A stretch of 64,000 nucleotides of DNA. Source: Rhodospirillales bacterium 24-66-33. GTDB taxonomy: Bacteria; Pseudomonadota; Alphaproteobacteria; Reyranellales; Reyranellaceae. The position numbers and the translations under genes were made by a program. The stretch's first letter is position 1. Every line of letters begins with the position of its first letter. Under the pieces are notes generated by a model. It saw only the letters and a program-made list of their open reading frames with translations. It was not told the DNA's origin and ran no database searches. The stretch is taken from assembly GCA_002281855.1 (NCBI GenBank), contig NCHQ01000013.1, positions 1 through 64,000 on the forward strand. The letters are read 5' to 3'. This document shows, one piece after another, positions 53,623 to 63,173 of this stretch.

Positions 53623-53634
53623 CGGAAGGAGGGG
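53609..53634. terminator. bidirectional terminator between ampG and phoB
   Basis: A perfect 11-bp stem, CCCCTCCTTCC (53609-53619) with GGAAGGAGGGG (53624-53634), around the loop TGAC. The loop contains the ampG stop codon. On the minus strand the stem is followed by TTTCTTTTTC, a proper U-tract, so it serves the pst-phoU-phoB transcript best; on the plus strand there is no T-tract. Confidence 0.8.
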
Positions 53635-53809
53635 TCAGTGGCTCGGCTGCGGTGTCGTGTTCCGAGCCGGGGAACCGGCCCGTTCCGGGGAGCGGGGCGT
53701 GGGGTGCCTGCAAGGAACGAGCAAGCTCTGTCTAGGCGCCCGACGCTACAAAACCGTTACTGGGCGTGTGGAAAACCCGGGGCACAACCCTGCTCCCGGC
53801 CGTGCCGCA

Positions 53810-54502
53810 TCAACCCGGCGTCGAATCGAGGGCGTAGCCGGCGGCGCGAACCGTGCGGATCACGTCGGCATGGCTGTCGCCGTTGAGCGCGATGCGCAGG
53901 CGACGAATGTGAACGTCGACGGTGCGGGCCTCGACATAGACGTCCTTGCCCCACACCGAATCGAGCAGCTGTTCGCGCGAGAAGACGCGGCCGGGATGTT
54001 CCATGAAGTGCCGCAGCAGGCGAAACTCGGTGGGACCGAGATGGAGCGGCCTGCCACCGCGCGTCACGCGATGCGCCACCAGGTCCATGACGATGTCGGC
54101 ATAGGAGAGCGCCTCGTCGGCCAGCGCCGGCCGGATGCGCCGGAGCACGGCACGGATGCGCGCAATCAGCTCGGTGGGCGAGAACGGCTTCGGGACATAG
54201 TCGTCGGCGCCGGCGTCGAGGCCGCGTACGCGATCGCCTTCCTCGCCGCGCGCCGTCAGCATGATGATCGGTACGTTGGCGGTTGCGGTCTGGCGGCGAA
54301 GCTGGCGACAGACCTCGATGCCGGACATCAGAGGCAGCATCCAGTCGAGCAGGATGAGGTCGGGCACGTCCTCCTGCACGGAGCGCAACGCCTCCTCGCC
54401 ATCATAGGCGACGGCAACCTTGAAGCCGGACTGTTCGAGGTTGTAGCGCAGCAGCTCGACCAGCGCCGTCTCGTCCTCGACGACCAGCACATGCGGCTTC
54501 AT
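53810..54502 (-). CDS. phoB: phosphate regulon response regulator PhoB
   Basis: 230 aa from ATG 54502. Receiver with E9/D10, phosphoacceptor Asp53 (LILLDWMLPLMSGIEVC), LTARGEEGD and KPFSPTELIARIRAVL. DNA-binding winged helix VFSREQLLDSVWGKDVYVE and VDVHIRRLRIAL are PhoB-specific in flavour. Last gene of pstSCAB-phoU-phoB, 47 bp after phoU. The usual partner kinase gene phoR is not next to it or elsewhere in the window. Confidence 0.95.
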   Translation of the reverse strand: MKPHVLVVEDETALVELLRYNLEQSGFKVAVAYDGEEALRSVQEDVPDLILLDWMLPLMSGIEVCRQLRRQTATANVPIIMLTARGEEGDRVRGLDAGADDYVPKPFSPTELIARIRAVLRRIRPALADEALSYADIVMDLVAHRVTRGGRPLHLGPTEFRLLRHFMEHPGRVFSREQLLDSVWGKDVYVEARTVDVHIRRLRIALNGDSHADVIRTVRAAGYALDSTPG

Positions 54503-54549
54503 CGAGGAAGTGTGCGCGTCACGCCGCGCGGGGCTGGTGGCGACCATCG

Positions 54550-55275
54550 TCACGGCGTCGGACCCGCCGCGCTGCCGGACGTGGCGTACATCGCGGCGCT
54601 GCCCTTCGGCCGGTCCTCCTCGAAGCCATGGCCCGTCGCGCGGAAGCTCACCAGCTCGGCGATGTTGGTGACATGGTCGCCGGCGCGCTCGATGTTCTTG
54701 GCCATGAACATGAGATGCGTGCAGCCGGTGATCGTGCGCGGATCCTCCATCATGTAGGTGAGCAGCTCGCGGAACAGGCCGGTGTAGACCTGGTCGATCT
54801 CCTCGTCGCGTTCCCACACGTCGCGGGCCTTGGCGACATCGCCCTGGGCGAAGGCGTCGAGCACGTCCTTAAGCGCCGTGCGTACGAGCCGGCCCAGCCG
54901 ATCGATCCCCGCGATCGCCGAGGCGGGCGCGGACGTCTGGCTCAGCACGATGCTGCGCTTCGCCGTGTTCTTCGCATAGTCGGCGATGCGCTCGAGCGCC
55001 GCGGCGATCTTGATCGACGACAGGATGACGCGCAGGTCGACCGCCATGGGCTGGCGCAGGGCCAGCAACCGCACGGTCTGTTCCTGCACCGCCTCGTCGA
55101 GCGCATCGACGCGGGGGTCGTCGACGATCACCTTCTCCGCGATCTCCGTGTCCCGCTCGCGCAGGGCCCGCAGCGACTGGGCGAGCTGGCTTTCCGTCAG
55201 GCCGCCCATCTCGCTGATCGTGGCGCTCAGCCGCTCGAGCTCTTCGTCGAAGCGCTTCAGGGTATGTTCGGGCAT
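54550..55275 (-). CDS. phoU: phosphate transport regulator PhoU
   Basis: 241 aa from ATG 55275. Two three-helix bundles with the repeated E/DxxxD-type metal motifs: KIAAALERIADYAKNTAKR in the first half and FMAKNIERAGDHVTNIAEL in the second. Dampens PhoB signalling when phosphate is plentiful, acting through PstB and PhoR. Frame open upstream, but this ATG gives the standard start PEHTLKRFDEELERL. Lies between pstB (32 bp upstream) and phoB. Confidence 0.95.
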   Translation of the reverse strand: MPEHTLKRFDEELERLSATISEMGGLTESQLAQSLRALRERDTEIAEKVIVDDPRVDALDEAVQEQTVRLLALRQPMAVDLRVILSSIKIAAALERIADYAKNTAKRSIVLSQTSAPASAIAGIDRLGRLVRTALKDVLDAFAQGDVAKARDVWERDEEIDQVYTGLFRELLTYMMEDPRTITGCTHLMFMAKNIERAGDHVTNIAELVSFRATGHGFEEDRPKGSAAMYATSGSAAGPTP

Positions 55276-55307
55276 CGTTTGTCCCTTCTTCTCGTTCTCG
55301 TGGCCGC

Positions 55308-56138
55308 TCAGCCGAACCGGCCGGTGATGTAGGCCTGGGTCCGCTTGTCGGTCGGGGTGGTGAACACCGTGGCCGTCGCGCCGAATTCGACCAGCTCGCC
55401 GAGATACATGAAGGCGGTGAAGTCGGAGACGCGCGCCGCCTGCTGCATGTTGTGGGTCACGATGACGATCGTGTAGTCCTGCTTCAGCTCGTCGATCAGC
55501 TCCTCGATCTTGGCCGTCGAGATCGGATCGAGCGCCGAGCAGGGCTCGTCGAACAGGATGACTTCGGGCTTCACCGCCACCGTACGGGCGATGCAGAGGC
55601 GCTGCTGCTGTCCGCCGGAGAGGCTGAGGCCGCTGGCGTTCAGCTTGTCCTTGACCTCTTCCCACAGCGCGCCGCGGCGCAGCGCGTGCTCGACCCGGCC
55701 ATCGAGTTCCGACTTGGGCAGGTTCTCGTAGAGCCGGACGCCAAAGGCGATGTTCTCGTAGATCGTCATCGGGAACGGCGTCGGCTTCTGGAACACCATG
55801 CCGATGCGCGCGCGCAGGAGGTTGATGTCCTGGCCTTCGCGCAGAAGGTTGTCGCCGTCGAACATCACGTCGCCGGTCGCGCGCTGGCCGGGATAGAGGT
55901 CGTACATGCGGTTCAGGATGCGCAGCAGGGTCGACTTGCCGCAGCCCGAAGGCCCGATGAACGCCGTCGCCTTGTTGGCGTAGAGCGACATGGTGATGCC
56001 CTTGAGCGCCCGGCTGTCGCCATAGAAGAACTCGAGGTTCTTGAGCGTGATCTTGGGCGTGAGCTTGGAGACGTCGAGCTTGGCGTGGCTGGCGACCGGA
56101 ACGGCGACGTTGGGCGATTCCGTGGATTGCATGGACAT
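55308..56138 (-). CDS. pstB: phosphate ABC transporter ATP-binding protein PstB
   Basis: 276 aa from ATG 56138. Walker [20 protein letters not shown], PstB-specific [15 protein letters not shown]-loop [19 protein letters not shown], signature [19 protein letters not shown], and Walker [16 protein letters not shown]. Start shares one base with the pstA stop (TGATG). Energises phosphate uptake by PstCA. Confidence 0.97.
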   Translation of the reverse strand: MSMQSTESPNVAVPVASHAKLDVSKLTPKITLKNLEFFYGDSRALKGITMSLYANKATAFIGPSGCGKSTLLRILNRMYDLYPGQRATGDVMFDGDNLLREGQDINLLRARIGMVFQKPTPFPMTIYENIAFGVRLYENLPKSELDGRVEHALRRGALWEEVKDKLNASGLSLSGGQQQRLCIARTVAVKPEVILFDEPCSALDPISTAKIEELIDELKQDYTIVIVTHNMQQAARVSDFTAFMYLGELVEFGATATVFTTPTDKRTQAYITGRFG

Positions 56139-57010
56139 CAGGATTTCCTCGCGGAGGTAAGCGAACGGGCCAGGATGCTGAGACCCAGCACGGTGACGGT
56201 AATCAGGAGCGCGCCGGTCCAGGCGAGCTTCTGCCATTCGGCGTAAGGCGAAAGGGCGAACTGGAAGATGACCACCGGCAGGCTGGGCATCGGCGCATTC
56301 ATGTCCATGCTGAAGAACTGGTTGTTCAGGGCGGTGAACAGGAGCGGGGCAGTCTCGCCGCTGATGCGGGCGACGGCCAGCAGGATGCCGGTGACGATGC
56401 CGGCCTGTGCAGCGCGATAGGCGATGCGGACGATCATGTGGGCGCGCGGCAGGCCGATCGAGGCAGCCGCCTCACGCAACGTATCGGGCACCAGGTTGAG
56501 CATATCCTCGGTCGTGCGGACGACGACGGGGATCACGATCACGGCCAGGGCGACGGCGCCGGCCCATCCCGAGAAGTGGCCCATCGGCGCGACCAGGATC
56601 TCATAGACGAACAGGCCGATCACGATCGACGGTGCGCTGAGCAGGATGTCGTTGATGAAGCGCACGACGCTCGAGAGCTTGTCGTGACGGCCGTACTCCG
56701 CGAGGTAGGTGCCGGCGAGGACGCCGATCGGCGTGCCGATCACCACCGCCAGCACGGTCATCACGATGCTGCCCATGATGGCGTTGAGCAAGCCGCCCGC
56801 GGCGCCCGGCGGCGGCGTGTTCTCGGTGAACACCGAGAGCGAGAGCCCGCCGATGCCCTTGTAGAGCAGGACGCCGAGGATGAGGACCAGCCAGCCCAGG
56901 CCAAAGATCGTGGCGGCGAGCGCCATGCCCTTGGCGATGGCGTTGCGGCGACGGCGGCCCGCGTAGAGCGGACTGTCCAGGGCGGCCGTCTTGGAGGCAG
57001 TGGTAGCCAT
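56138..57010 (-). CDS. pstA: phosphate ABC transporter permease PstA
   Basis: 290 aa, about six helices. N-terminal [65 protein letters not shown] and the EAA-like loop [16 protein letters not shown]. Forms the phosphate channel with PstC. Starts 4 bp after the pstC stop and ends in the pstB start. Confidence 0.96.
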   Translation of the reverse strand: MATTASKTAALDSPLYAGRRRRNAIAKGMALAATIFGLGWLVLILGVLLYKGIGGLSLSVFTENTPPPGAAGGLLNAIMGSIVMTVLAVVIGTPIGVLAGTYLAEYGRHDKLSSVVRFINDILLSAPSIVIGLFVYEILVAPMGHFSGWAGAVALAVIVIPVVVRTTEDMLNLVPDTLREAAASIGLPRAHMIVRIAYRAAQAGIVTGILLAVARISGETAPLLFTALNNQFFSMDMNAPMPSLPVVIFQFALSPYAEWQKLAWTGALLITVTVLGLSILARSLTSARKS

Positions 57011-57014
57011 GATC

Positions 57015-58031
57015 TTACTTCCCTCCCTGCCGCTGCAGGCGCATCAGCATGTAGCGGGCGATCGCCAGCACGATGAAGGTGATGAAGAAGAGGATGAGGC
57101 CGAGCGCGACCAGCGACGAGGTGTAGAGGTCGCCCACCGCTTCGGTGAATTCGTTGGCGATCGAGGCGGAGATCGTCGTGCCCGGGGCGAACAGCGAGGC
57201 CGAGACGTGATGGGCGTTGCCGATCACGAAGGTGACGGCCATCGTCTCGCCCAGCGCGCGGCCCAGGCCAAGCATGAAGCCGCCGATGACGCCGACGCGC
57301 GTGAACGGCAGGACGACGTAGCGAAACACTTCCCAGGTCGTGCAGCCGACACCGTAGGCGGCTTCCTTGAGGACCGGCGGAACCGCGTCGAACACGTCGC
57401 GTGAGATCGAGGTCACGAAGGGCAGCACCATGATCGCCAGGATGAGGCCGGCGGTGAACATGCCGATGCCATACGGCGGACCCGCGAACAGCGTCGACAG
57501 GATCGGGACGTTTGCGAAGGTATCGATGAAGAAGGGCTGCACGTACTGCTGCAGGAACGGCGCGAAGACGAACAGGCCCCAGATGCCGTAGATGATGCTG
57601 GGGATGCCGGCCAGCAGCTCGATGGCGATGCCGATCGGGCGGCGCAGCACCTTCGGGCAGAGCTCGGTGAGGAAGAAGGCGACCATCAGGCCGACCGGCA
57701 CCGCGATCACCATCGCGATGAAGGACGTGACCAGGGTGCCGAAGATCGGCGCCAGGGCGCCGAACCGCTCGGTCACAGGGTTCCACGATTCGTCGAACAG
57801 GAAGCCGAAGCCGAACGTGCTGAGCGCCGGAGCCGCGCCGTAGATGAGGGCGATGATGACGCCGCTCAGCAGGGCGAGCACGGCGAGCGATGCGCCGCGC
57901 GTCAGCCCATGAAATATCGTGTCGGTCAATCGCAGGCGTCGAAGCACCGCCGCCCGCGAGGCGGACACCGCCGCCGGCGCGCTTGCGCCCTTCAATGCAA
58001 CTTCACTCACGTCGCGCTCCCCCGAAGCCAT
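57015..58031 (-). CDS. pstC: phosphate ABC transporter permease PstC
   Basis: 338 aa, about six to seven helices. An Ala-rich N-terminus precedes [26 protein letters not shown]. PstC blocks include [38 protein letters not shown] and the EAA-like loop [16 protein letters not shown]. The N-terminal 30 residues are low complexity, so the start may be somewhat downstream. Follows pstS by 49 bp. Confidence 0.95.
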   Translation of the reverse strand: MASGERDVSEVALKGASAPAAVSASRAAVLRRLRLTDTIFHGLTRGASLAVLALLSGVIIALIYGAAPALSTFGFGFLFDESWNPVTERFGALAPIFGTLVTSFIAMVIAVPVGLMVAFFLTELCPKVLRRPIGIAIELLAGIPSIIYGIWGLFVFAPFLQQYVQPFFIDTFANVPILSTLFAGPPYGIGMFTAGLILAIMVLPFVTSISRDVFDAVPPVLKEAAYGVGCTTWEVFRYVVLPFTRVGVIGGFMLGLGRALGETMAVTFVIGNAHHVSASLFAPGTTISASIANEFTEAVGDLYTSSLVALGLILFFITFIVLAIARYMLMRLQRQGGK

Positions 58032-58080
58032 AAGCCCCCCAAGAATGAGGGGCGGGTGTCGCCACCCGCCCCGTCACCGT

Positions 58081-59124
58081 TCAGTTCGTCGGCGAGTACA
58101 GCGGCTTGCCGTCCGCGCCCTTGATCTCGGCCTGCCACATCTTCTGGATGTCGTTCACGACGTTCTGGGGCATCGGCACGTAGTCGAGCGAGTCGGCCAT
58201 GGCGTCGCCCTTGGCGTAGGCCCAGGCGAAGAACTTCAACGCCTCGGCCGACTCAGCCGGCTTCTCCGACTTCTTGTACATCAGGATCCAGGTCGCTGCG
58301 GCCATCGGCCAGGACTGGTCGCCCGGCTGGTTGGCCAGGATCACGCCGAAGCCCGGCTTGGACTTCCAGTCGGCGTTCGCCGCGGCGGCCTGCACCGTAT
58401 CCGAGCCCGGGGCGACGGCCTTGCCCGCCTTGTTGATCATCTTGGTGAAGGTCATCTTGTTTTCTTTGGCATAGGCGTATTCGACGTAGCCGATCGCGCC
58501 CTTGGTCTGCGCCACGTTGCCGGCAACGCCTTCGTTGCCCTTGGCGCCGATGCCCACCGGCCATTGCAGCGCTGTGCTGACGCCGACCTTCGTCTTCCAG
58601 TCCGGGCTCACGTCGGCCAGGTAGTAGGCGAAGTTGTAGGTCGTGCCCGACCCGTCCGAGCGACGCACCGGCACGATGGCCTGCTTCGGCAGCTTGACGT
58701 TGGGGTTGAGCTTGACGATCGCTGCATCGTCCCAGCTCTTGATCTGGCCGAGATAGATGTTTGCCAGCGTCGGCCCATCGAGCACCAGCTCGCCCGGCTT
58801 GATGCCTTCGAGATTGACGATCGGCGTCACGGAACCCATCACCATCGGAAACTGCACGAGACCCGAATCATCGAGGTCCTTGCCCGTGAGCGGCGCGTCG
58901 GTGGCACCGAAGGTCACGGTCTTGGCCTTGATCTGCTTGATGCCGCCGCCCGAGCCGATCGACTGGTAGTTGAGGCCGTTGCCGGTCTCCTTCTTGTAGG
59001 CGTCGGCCCACTTGGCATAGACCGGGTAGGGGAAGGTGGCGCCTGCACCGGAAATGTCGATGGCATAGGCAGCCGCCGGGGACAGCGCAAAGGCTGTCGC
59101 GAGAACGATCTTGGTCAGGTTCAC
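58081..59124 (-). CDS. pstS: phosphate ABC transporter substrate-binding protein PstS
   Basis: 347 aa from GTG 59124 with AGGAG about 8 nt upstream. Signal peptide ([16 protein letters not shown]). Phosphate-binding Ser/Thr/Arg/Asp residues are in [40 protein letters not shown] and [16 protein letters not shown]. Normal length. First gene of pstSCAB-phoU-phoB and directly downstream of a Pho box, so it should be strongly induced by phosphate starvation. Confidence 0.97.
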   Translation of the reverse strand: MNLTKIVLATAFALSPAAAYAIDISGAGATFPYPVYAKWADAYKKETGNGLNYQSIGSGGGIKQIKAKTVTFGATDAPLTGKDLDDSGLVQFPMVMGSVTPIVNLEGIKPGELVLDGPTLANIYLGQIKSWDDAAIVKLNPNVKLPKQAIVPVRRSDGSGTTYNFAYYLADVSPDWKTKVGVSTALQWPVGIGAKGNEGVAGNVAQTKGAIGYVEYAYAKENKMTFTKMINKAGKAVAPGSDTVQAAAANADWKSKPGFGVILANQPGDQSWPMAAATWILMYKKSEKPAESAEALKFFAWAYAKGDAMADSLDYVPMPQNVVNDIQKMWQAEIKGADGKPLYSPTN

Positions 59125-59185
59125 GGGGTTCTCCTGTGTTGAATTTCGAAGCGCCCGTCATCTAGGAGCCGTACGTCTCCCTCAT

Positions 59186-59214
59186 ATGAAGGATATATGA
59201 CAATCCCGTTACAA
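59186..59214 (-). promoter_or_regulatory. Pho box (three units) upstream of pstS
   Basis: Read on the minus strand: TTGTAAC, GGGA, TTGTCAT, ATAT, CCTTCAT. These are three PhoB-type heptamers (consensus CTGTCAT/TTGTCAT) at exact 11-bp intervals, the canonical tandem layout. The box ends about 60 bp before the pstS start. Confidence 0.82.
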
Positions 59215-59304
59215 AGGCGGCCTGGCGCACGGGACATCTGCCTGCCCGTCGGGAATATTTTATTTAAATCAATACGTTAGACCCACCGGGACAAGACCGG
59301 GGGA

Positions 59305-59344
59305 CCGTCACGCGAATTTAACGCGGCACCCTCGGAACGGTAAC
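59305..59344 (+). promoter_or_regulatory. candidate degenerate Pho box upstream of phnG
   Basis: On the plus strand CCGTCAC, ATTTAAC, CACCCTC and CGGTAAC occur at 11-bp intervals with 4-bp gaps. Units 1, 2 and 4 each match five of seven positions of Pho-box heptamers; unit 3 is poor. It lies 40 bp before phnG. Weaker than the pstS box; an AT-rich patch at 59254-59275 could hold promoter elements instead. Confidence 0.4.
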
Positions 59345-59383
59345 GCAGCACCACGAAGGTGCGCCTCTTTCGAGAGCGTCCCG

Positions 59384-59842
59384 ATGTCCTCCACTCCCAC
59401 GACCGCGCGCCGGCAGCGATGGCTCTCCGTGCTCGCAAAGGCGCCCGCGGCCCGGCTCGCTTCTCTCTGGCAGGCGCTCGGGCCGACGCCTTCCTACACG
59501 GCCCTCCGTCGGCCCGAAATCGGGCTCGTCATGGTGCAGGGCCGCATCTCGGGCACCGGCGCTCCGTTTTGCGCCGGCGAGATGACGGTGACGCGCGCCG
59601 CCGTTCGGCTCGACAGCGGCGAGATGGGATTCGGCTATGTCCGAGGCCGCGATGCCCGGCAGGCCGAGATCGTCGCCGCCATCGATGCGCTGGGCCAGCG
59701 CGCCGAATGGATCGAGACACTCGAATCCGCGATCGTGACGCCGCTCGCCCATGAGGCCGAAGCCCGCCATCGCCTGATCGCCGCCCGCGCCGCCGCCACC
59801 CGGGTGGATTTCTTCACCGTCGCGCGTGAGGCCGGCGCATGA
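59384..59842 (+). CDS. phnG: phosphonate C-P lyase subunit PhnG
   Basis: 152 aa. Core C-P lyase subunit. PhnG blocks RWLSVLAKAPAARLASLW, LRRPEIGLVMVQGRISGTG and FCAGEMTVTRAAVRL, GYVRGRD are visible. Works with PhnH, I and J to displace the base of ATP by phosphonate and then cleave the carbon-phosphorus bond. First gene of the phn operon; its stop overlaps phnH by 4 bp. Confidence 0.93.
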   Translation: MSSTPTTARRQRWLSVLAKAPAARLASLWQALGPTPSYTALRRPEIGLVMVQGRISGTGAPFCAGEMTVTRAAVRLDSGEMGFGYVRGRDARQAEIVAAIDALGQRAEWIETLESAIVTPLAHEAEARHRLIAARAAATRVDFFTVAREAGA

Positions 59843-60429
59843 GCACGACGCTCCTCGCTCCCGGCTTCGCCGATCCGGCGCACGATGCGCAGCGCCTGTT
59901 CCGCAGCGTGCTGGACGCCTTCTCGCATCCCGGCCGCATCGTCGAGTTGCACGATGCGCCAGCCGGCCCGGGAACGCTCAGCCCGGCGGCCACAGCCTTC
60001 CTGCTCACCTTCGCCGATCGCGAGACGCCGCTCTGGCTCGAAGCCGGAGTCGACAAGCAGGAGGTCCGCGACTTCCTGCGCTTCCATGCCGGCACGCCGC
60101 TCGTCCAGGCCCGCGAGGCCGCGACCTTCGCCGTGATCATCGCCGGCGGCGGCGAGCCCTTCGCCGGCTTCGCCATTGGCTCCGACACTTATCCCGACCG
60201 TGCCGCGACCCTGGTGATAGAGGTGCCGGCGCTCGACGGTGGCCGGGCCACCATCTGGCGCGGGCCCGGCATCGACGGCGAGGTGCGTCTCGCGATCGAC
60301 GGGCTGGGCGACGGCTTCTGGTCGGCCTGGGCCGCCAACCATGCCCTCTTCCCCTGTGGTGTCGATCTGGTCTTCGCCTCGGAAACCCGACTCATCGCGC
60401 TCCCGCGCAGCATCGCCGTGGAGGCCTGA
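59839..60429 (+). CDS. phnH: phosphonate C-P lyase subunit PhnH
   Basis: 196 aa. Begins LLAPGFADPAHDAQRLFRSV, as PhnH does. FRSVLDAFSHPGRIVEL, AATAFLLTFADRETPLWL and LFPCGVDLVFASETRLIALPR are family blocks. Structural subunit of the PhnGHIJ complex. Overlaps phnG; phnI follows after 2 bp. Confidence 0.94.
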   Translation: MSTTLLAPGFADPAHDAQRLFRSVLDAFSHPGRIVELHDAPAGPGTLSPAATAFLLTFADRETPLWLEAGVDKQEVRDFLRFHAGTPLVQAREAATFAVIIAGGGEPFAGFAIGSDTYPDRAATLVIEVPALDGGRATIWRGPGIDGEVRLAIDGLGDGFWSAWAANHALFPCGVDLVFASETRLIALPRSIAVEA

Positions 60430-60431
60430 CC

Positions 60432-61535
60432 ATGTATGTCGCGGTCAAGGGCGGTGAGACCACCATCGCCCATTCGCTCGATCTCCTGGCCGACAAGCGT
60501 CGCGGCGACCGCGACGTCGCCGAGTTGTCGCTCGAGCAGATCGACCAGCAGCTCGGCCTCGCGGTCGACCGCGTCATGACCGAAGGCTCCTGCTACGACC
60601 GCAGCCTGGCAGCACTTGCCATCAAGCAGGCGCGTGGCGACCTCATCGAAGCGATCTTCCTGCTGCGCGCCTATCGCACCACCCTGCCGCGCTTCGGCGC
60701 GTCGGAACCGCTCGACACCACCCGCATGGTGGCGGAGCGCCGTATCTCATCGACCTTCAAGGACGTGCCCGGCGGCCAGGTGCTGGGGCCGACCTACGAC
60801 TACACCCACCGCCTGCTCGACTTCTCGCTGGCCGCGTCCGGCGAACGCCCCGAAGCACCGACCGCGCCGGCCGATGCCACCCACGCCCTGCCGCGCGTCG
60901 GCGACATCCTGCAGCGCGACGGCCTGCTCGAACCGCCGCCGTCCCGCGATGACGGCGAAGCGCGCGACCTGACGCGCGAGCCGCTGGTGCTGCCCGCCAG
61001 CCGGCCGCTGCGCCTGCAGAACCTGGCGCGCGGCGACGAGGGCTTCCTGCTGGCGCTCGGCTATTCGACCCAGCGCGGCTACGGCAACAACCATCCCTTC
61101 GTCGGCGAGATCCGCTACGGCCACGTGCCGGTGTCGTTCGTGCCGGAGGAGCTGGGCTTCGCCATCGAGATCGGCGAGATCGAAGTGACCGAGTGCGACA
61201 TGGTCAACCAGTTCGTCGGCTCGCACGACGTGCCGCCGCAGTTCACGCGCGGCTATGGCCTGGCCTTCGGACATGCCGAGCGCAAGGCAATGGCGATGGC
61301 CCTGGTCGACCGTGCCCTGCGCGCCGACGAGTTGGGCGAGGCCGCGACCTCGCCCGCCCAGGACGAGGAATTCGTGCTGGCCCACAGCGACAATGTCGAG
61401 GGCTCGGGCTTCGTGCAGCACCTGAAGCTGCCGCACTATGTCGATTTCCAGTCCGAGCTGGTGGTGGTGCGGATGCTGCGCACCGAGGCTGAGCAGCGCC
61501 GCGAGCAAGCCGCGCTCGCCCAGGCGGCGGAGTGA
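60432..61535 (+). CDS. phnI: phosphonate C-P lyase subunit PhnI
   Basis: 367 aa from ATG 60432; the frame is open upstream but without PhnI character. MYVAVKGGETTIAHSLDLL is the canonical start; LALGYSTQRGYGNNHPFVGEIR, VTECDMVNQF and DNVEGSGFVQHLKLPHYVDF are conserved. Nucleosidase-like subunit that transfers ribose triphosphate to phosphonate with G, H and L. Followed by phnJ after 3 bp. Confidence 0.96.
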   Translation: MYVAVKGGETTIAHSLDLLADKRRGDRDVAELSLEQIDQQLGLAVDRVMTEGSCYDRSLAALAIKQARGDLIEAIFLLRAYRTTLPRFGASEPLDTTRMVAERRISSTFKDVPGGQVLGPTYDYTHRLLDFSLAASGERPEAPTAPADATHALPRVGDILQRDGLLEPPPSRDDGEARDLTREPLVLPASRPLRLQNLARGDEGFLLALGYSTQRGYGNNHPFVGEIRYGHVPVSFVPEELGFAIEIGEIEVTECDMVNQFVGSHDVPPQFTRGYGLAFGHAERKAMAMALVDRALRADELGEAATSPAQDEEFVLAHSDNVEGSGFVQHLKLPHYVDFQSELVVVRMLRTEAEQRREQAALAQAAE

Positions 61536-61538
61536 ACC

Positions 61539-62396
61539 ATGCCTGACACGACGATCCAGGACACGTCCCCTCAGGACGGCGCCTACAACTACGGCTATCT
61601 CGACGAGCAGACCAAGCGGATGATCCGCCGCGCCATCCTGAAGGCGGTGGCCGTGCCCGGCTATCAGGTGCCGTTCGGCGGCCGCGAGATGCCGCTGCCC
61701 TATGGCTGGGGTACCGGCGGCATCCAGGTCACCGCCGCCATCATCGGTCGCGAAGATACGCTGAAGGTGATCGACCAGGGCGCCGACGACACGACCAACG
61801 CCGTCTCGATCCGCCGGTTCTTCGCGCGAGTGGCCCAGGTCGCCACGACAACGCACACCGCGGAAGCCACCATCATCCAGACCCGGCACCGCGTGCCCGA
61901 GACGCCGCTCACCGATGGCCAGATCCTGGTATTCCAGGTGCCGATCCCCGAGCCGCTGCGCATGCTCGAGCCGCGCGAGACCGAGACCCGCACTCTACAT
62001 GCGCTGTCGGAATACGGCGTCATGCAGGTGAGCCTCTACGAGAGCATCGCCCGCCACGGCCGCATCGCCAAGACCTACAACTATCCGGTGATGGTGAACG
62101 GGCGCTACATCATGAGCCCCTCGCCCATCCCGAAGTTCGACAATCCCAAGCTCGACCGCAGTCCGGCGCTGCAGCTCTACGGCGCGGGCCGCGAGAAGCG
62201 CATCTATGCGGTGCCGCCGCACACGCCGGTGAAGAGCCTCGACTTCGACGACCATCCGTTCGAGATCGAGACCTGGACCGAGAGCTGCGCGCTGTGCGGC
62301 TCGACGGAAAGCTTCCTCGACGAGATGATCGTCGACGACACCGGCAAGCGCCTGTTCGTGTGCTCTGACACCGACTATTGCGAGAGCCGGCGATGA
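61539..62396 (+). CDS. phnJ: phosphonate C-P lyase catalytic subunit PhnJ
   Basis: 285 aa. Radical-SAM-type lyase that splits the C-P bond of ribose-phosphonate. The 4Fe-4S site is the unusual CX2CX21C: CALC then FVC near the C-terminus, with the extra reactive Cys in CSDTDYC. YNYGYLDEQTKRMIRRAILKA, YGWGTGGIQVTAAI and TVSIRRFF-like blocks match PhnJ. Stop overlaps phnK by 4 bp. Confidence 0.97.
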   Translation: MPDTTIQDTSPQDGAYNYGYLDEQTKRMIRRAILKAVAVPGYQVPFGGREMPLPYGWGTGGIQVTAAIIGREDTLKVIDQGADDTTNAVSIRRFFARVAQVATTTHTAEATIIQTRHRVPETPLTDGQILVFQVPIPEPLRMLEPRETETRTLHALSEYGVMQVSLYESIARHGRIAKTYNYPVMVNGRYIMSPSPIPKFDNPKLDRSPALQLYGAGREKRIYAVPPHTPVKSLDFDDHPFEIETWTESCALCGSTESFLDEMIVDDTGKRLFVCSDTDYCESRR

Positions 62397-63166
62397 GCGC
62401 CCCGCTCCTCTCCGCCCGGGGCGTCGGCAAGCGCTTCGGCGGCCGCGTCGCCTGCCACGACGTGAGCTTCGACCTGTGGCGCGGCGAGGTGCTGGGCATC
62501 GTGGGCGAGTCCGGCTCCGGCAAGACGACCCTGCTCAACTGCCTGGCCGGCCGCCTCCTGCCCGATAGCGGCTCCGTCACCTACGAGACGAAGTCGGCAG
62601 GCAGCGTCGACGTGCATCGTCTCTCGGAAGCCCGCCGCCGCCTGCTGGCGCGGACCGAATGGGGTTTCGTGAACCAGGACGCCCGCGAGGGACTGCGCAT
62701 GGGCGTCAGCGCCGGCGCCAACATCGGCGAGCGGCTGATGGCGGTGGGCGCACGCCACTACGGCGAGATCCGCGGCCAGGCCGCCGACTGGATGACGCGG
62801 GTCGAGATCGACGTCGAGCGCCTCGACGACCGGCCGAATACCTATTCCGGCGGCATGCGCCAGCGCTTGCAGATCGCGCGGAACCTCGTGAGCAATCCGC
62901 GGCTGGTCTTCATGGACGAGCCGACCGGCGGCCTCGACGTCTCGGTGCAGGCCCGCCTCCTCGATCTGCTGCGCGGCCTGGTCGAAGGGCTGCATCTGTC
63001 GGTCGTTCTGGTGACCCACGATCTCGGCGTCGCGCGTCTGCTGACGCACCGGTTGATGGTGATGCAGGGCGGCACGGTCGTGGAGCAGGGGCTCACCGAC
63101 CAGGTGCTCGACGATCCGCAGCATCCCTACACCCAGATGCTCGTCGCCTCGATTTTGCCGGTGTGA
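62393..63166 (+). CDS. phnK: phosphonate C-P lyase ABC ATPase PhnK
   Basis: 257 aa from ATG 62393. Walker A GESGSGKTTLLNCLAGRL, WGFVNQDAREGLRMGVSAG (PhnK-specific Q-loop), YSGGMRQRLQIARNLV and FMDEPTGGLDVSVQ. An ABC protein that binds the PhnGHIJ core rather than a membrane permease. Overlaps phnJ; phnL starts 7 bp later. Confidence 0.95.
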   Translation: MSAPLLSARGVGKRFGGRVACHDVSFDLWRGEVLGIVGESGSGKTTLLNCLAGRLLPDSGSVTYETKSAGSVDVHRLSEARRRLLARTEWGFVNQDAREGLRMGVSAGANIGERLMAVGARHYGEIRGQAADWMTRVEIDVERLDDRPNTYSGGMRQRLQIARNLVSNPRLVFMDEPTGGLDVSVQARLLDLLRGLVEGLHLSVVLVTHDLGVARLLTHRLMVMQGGTVVEQGLTDQVLDDPQHPYTQMLVASILPV

Positions 63167-63173
63167 GCCAACC

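Noticed and set aside
53635..53809. Small RNA or short gene between the ampG terminator and phoB
   Set aside because: No convincing promoter, stable fold or coding pattern was found; it is likely the phoB 3' untranslated region.
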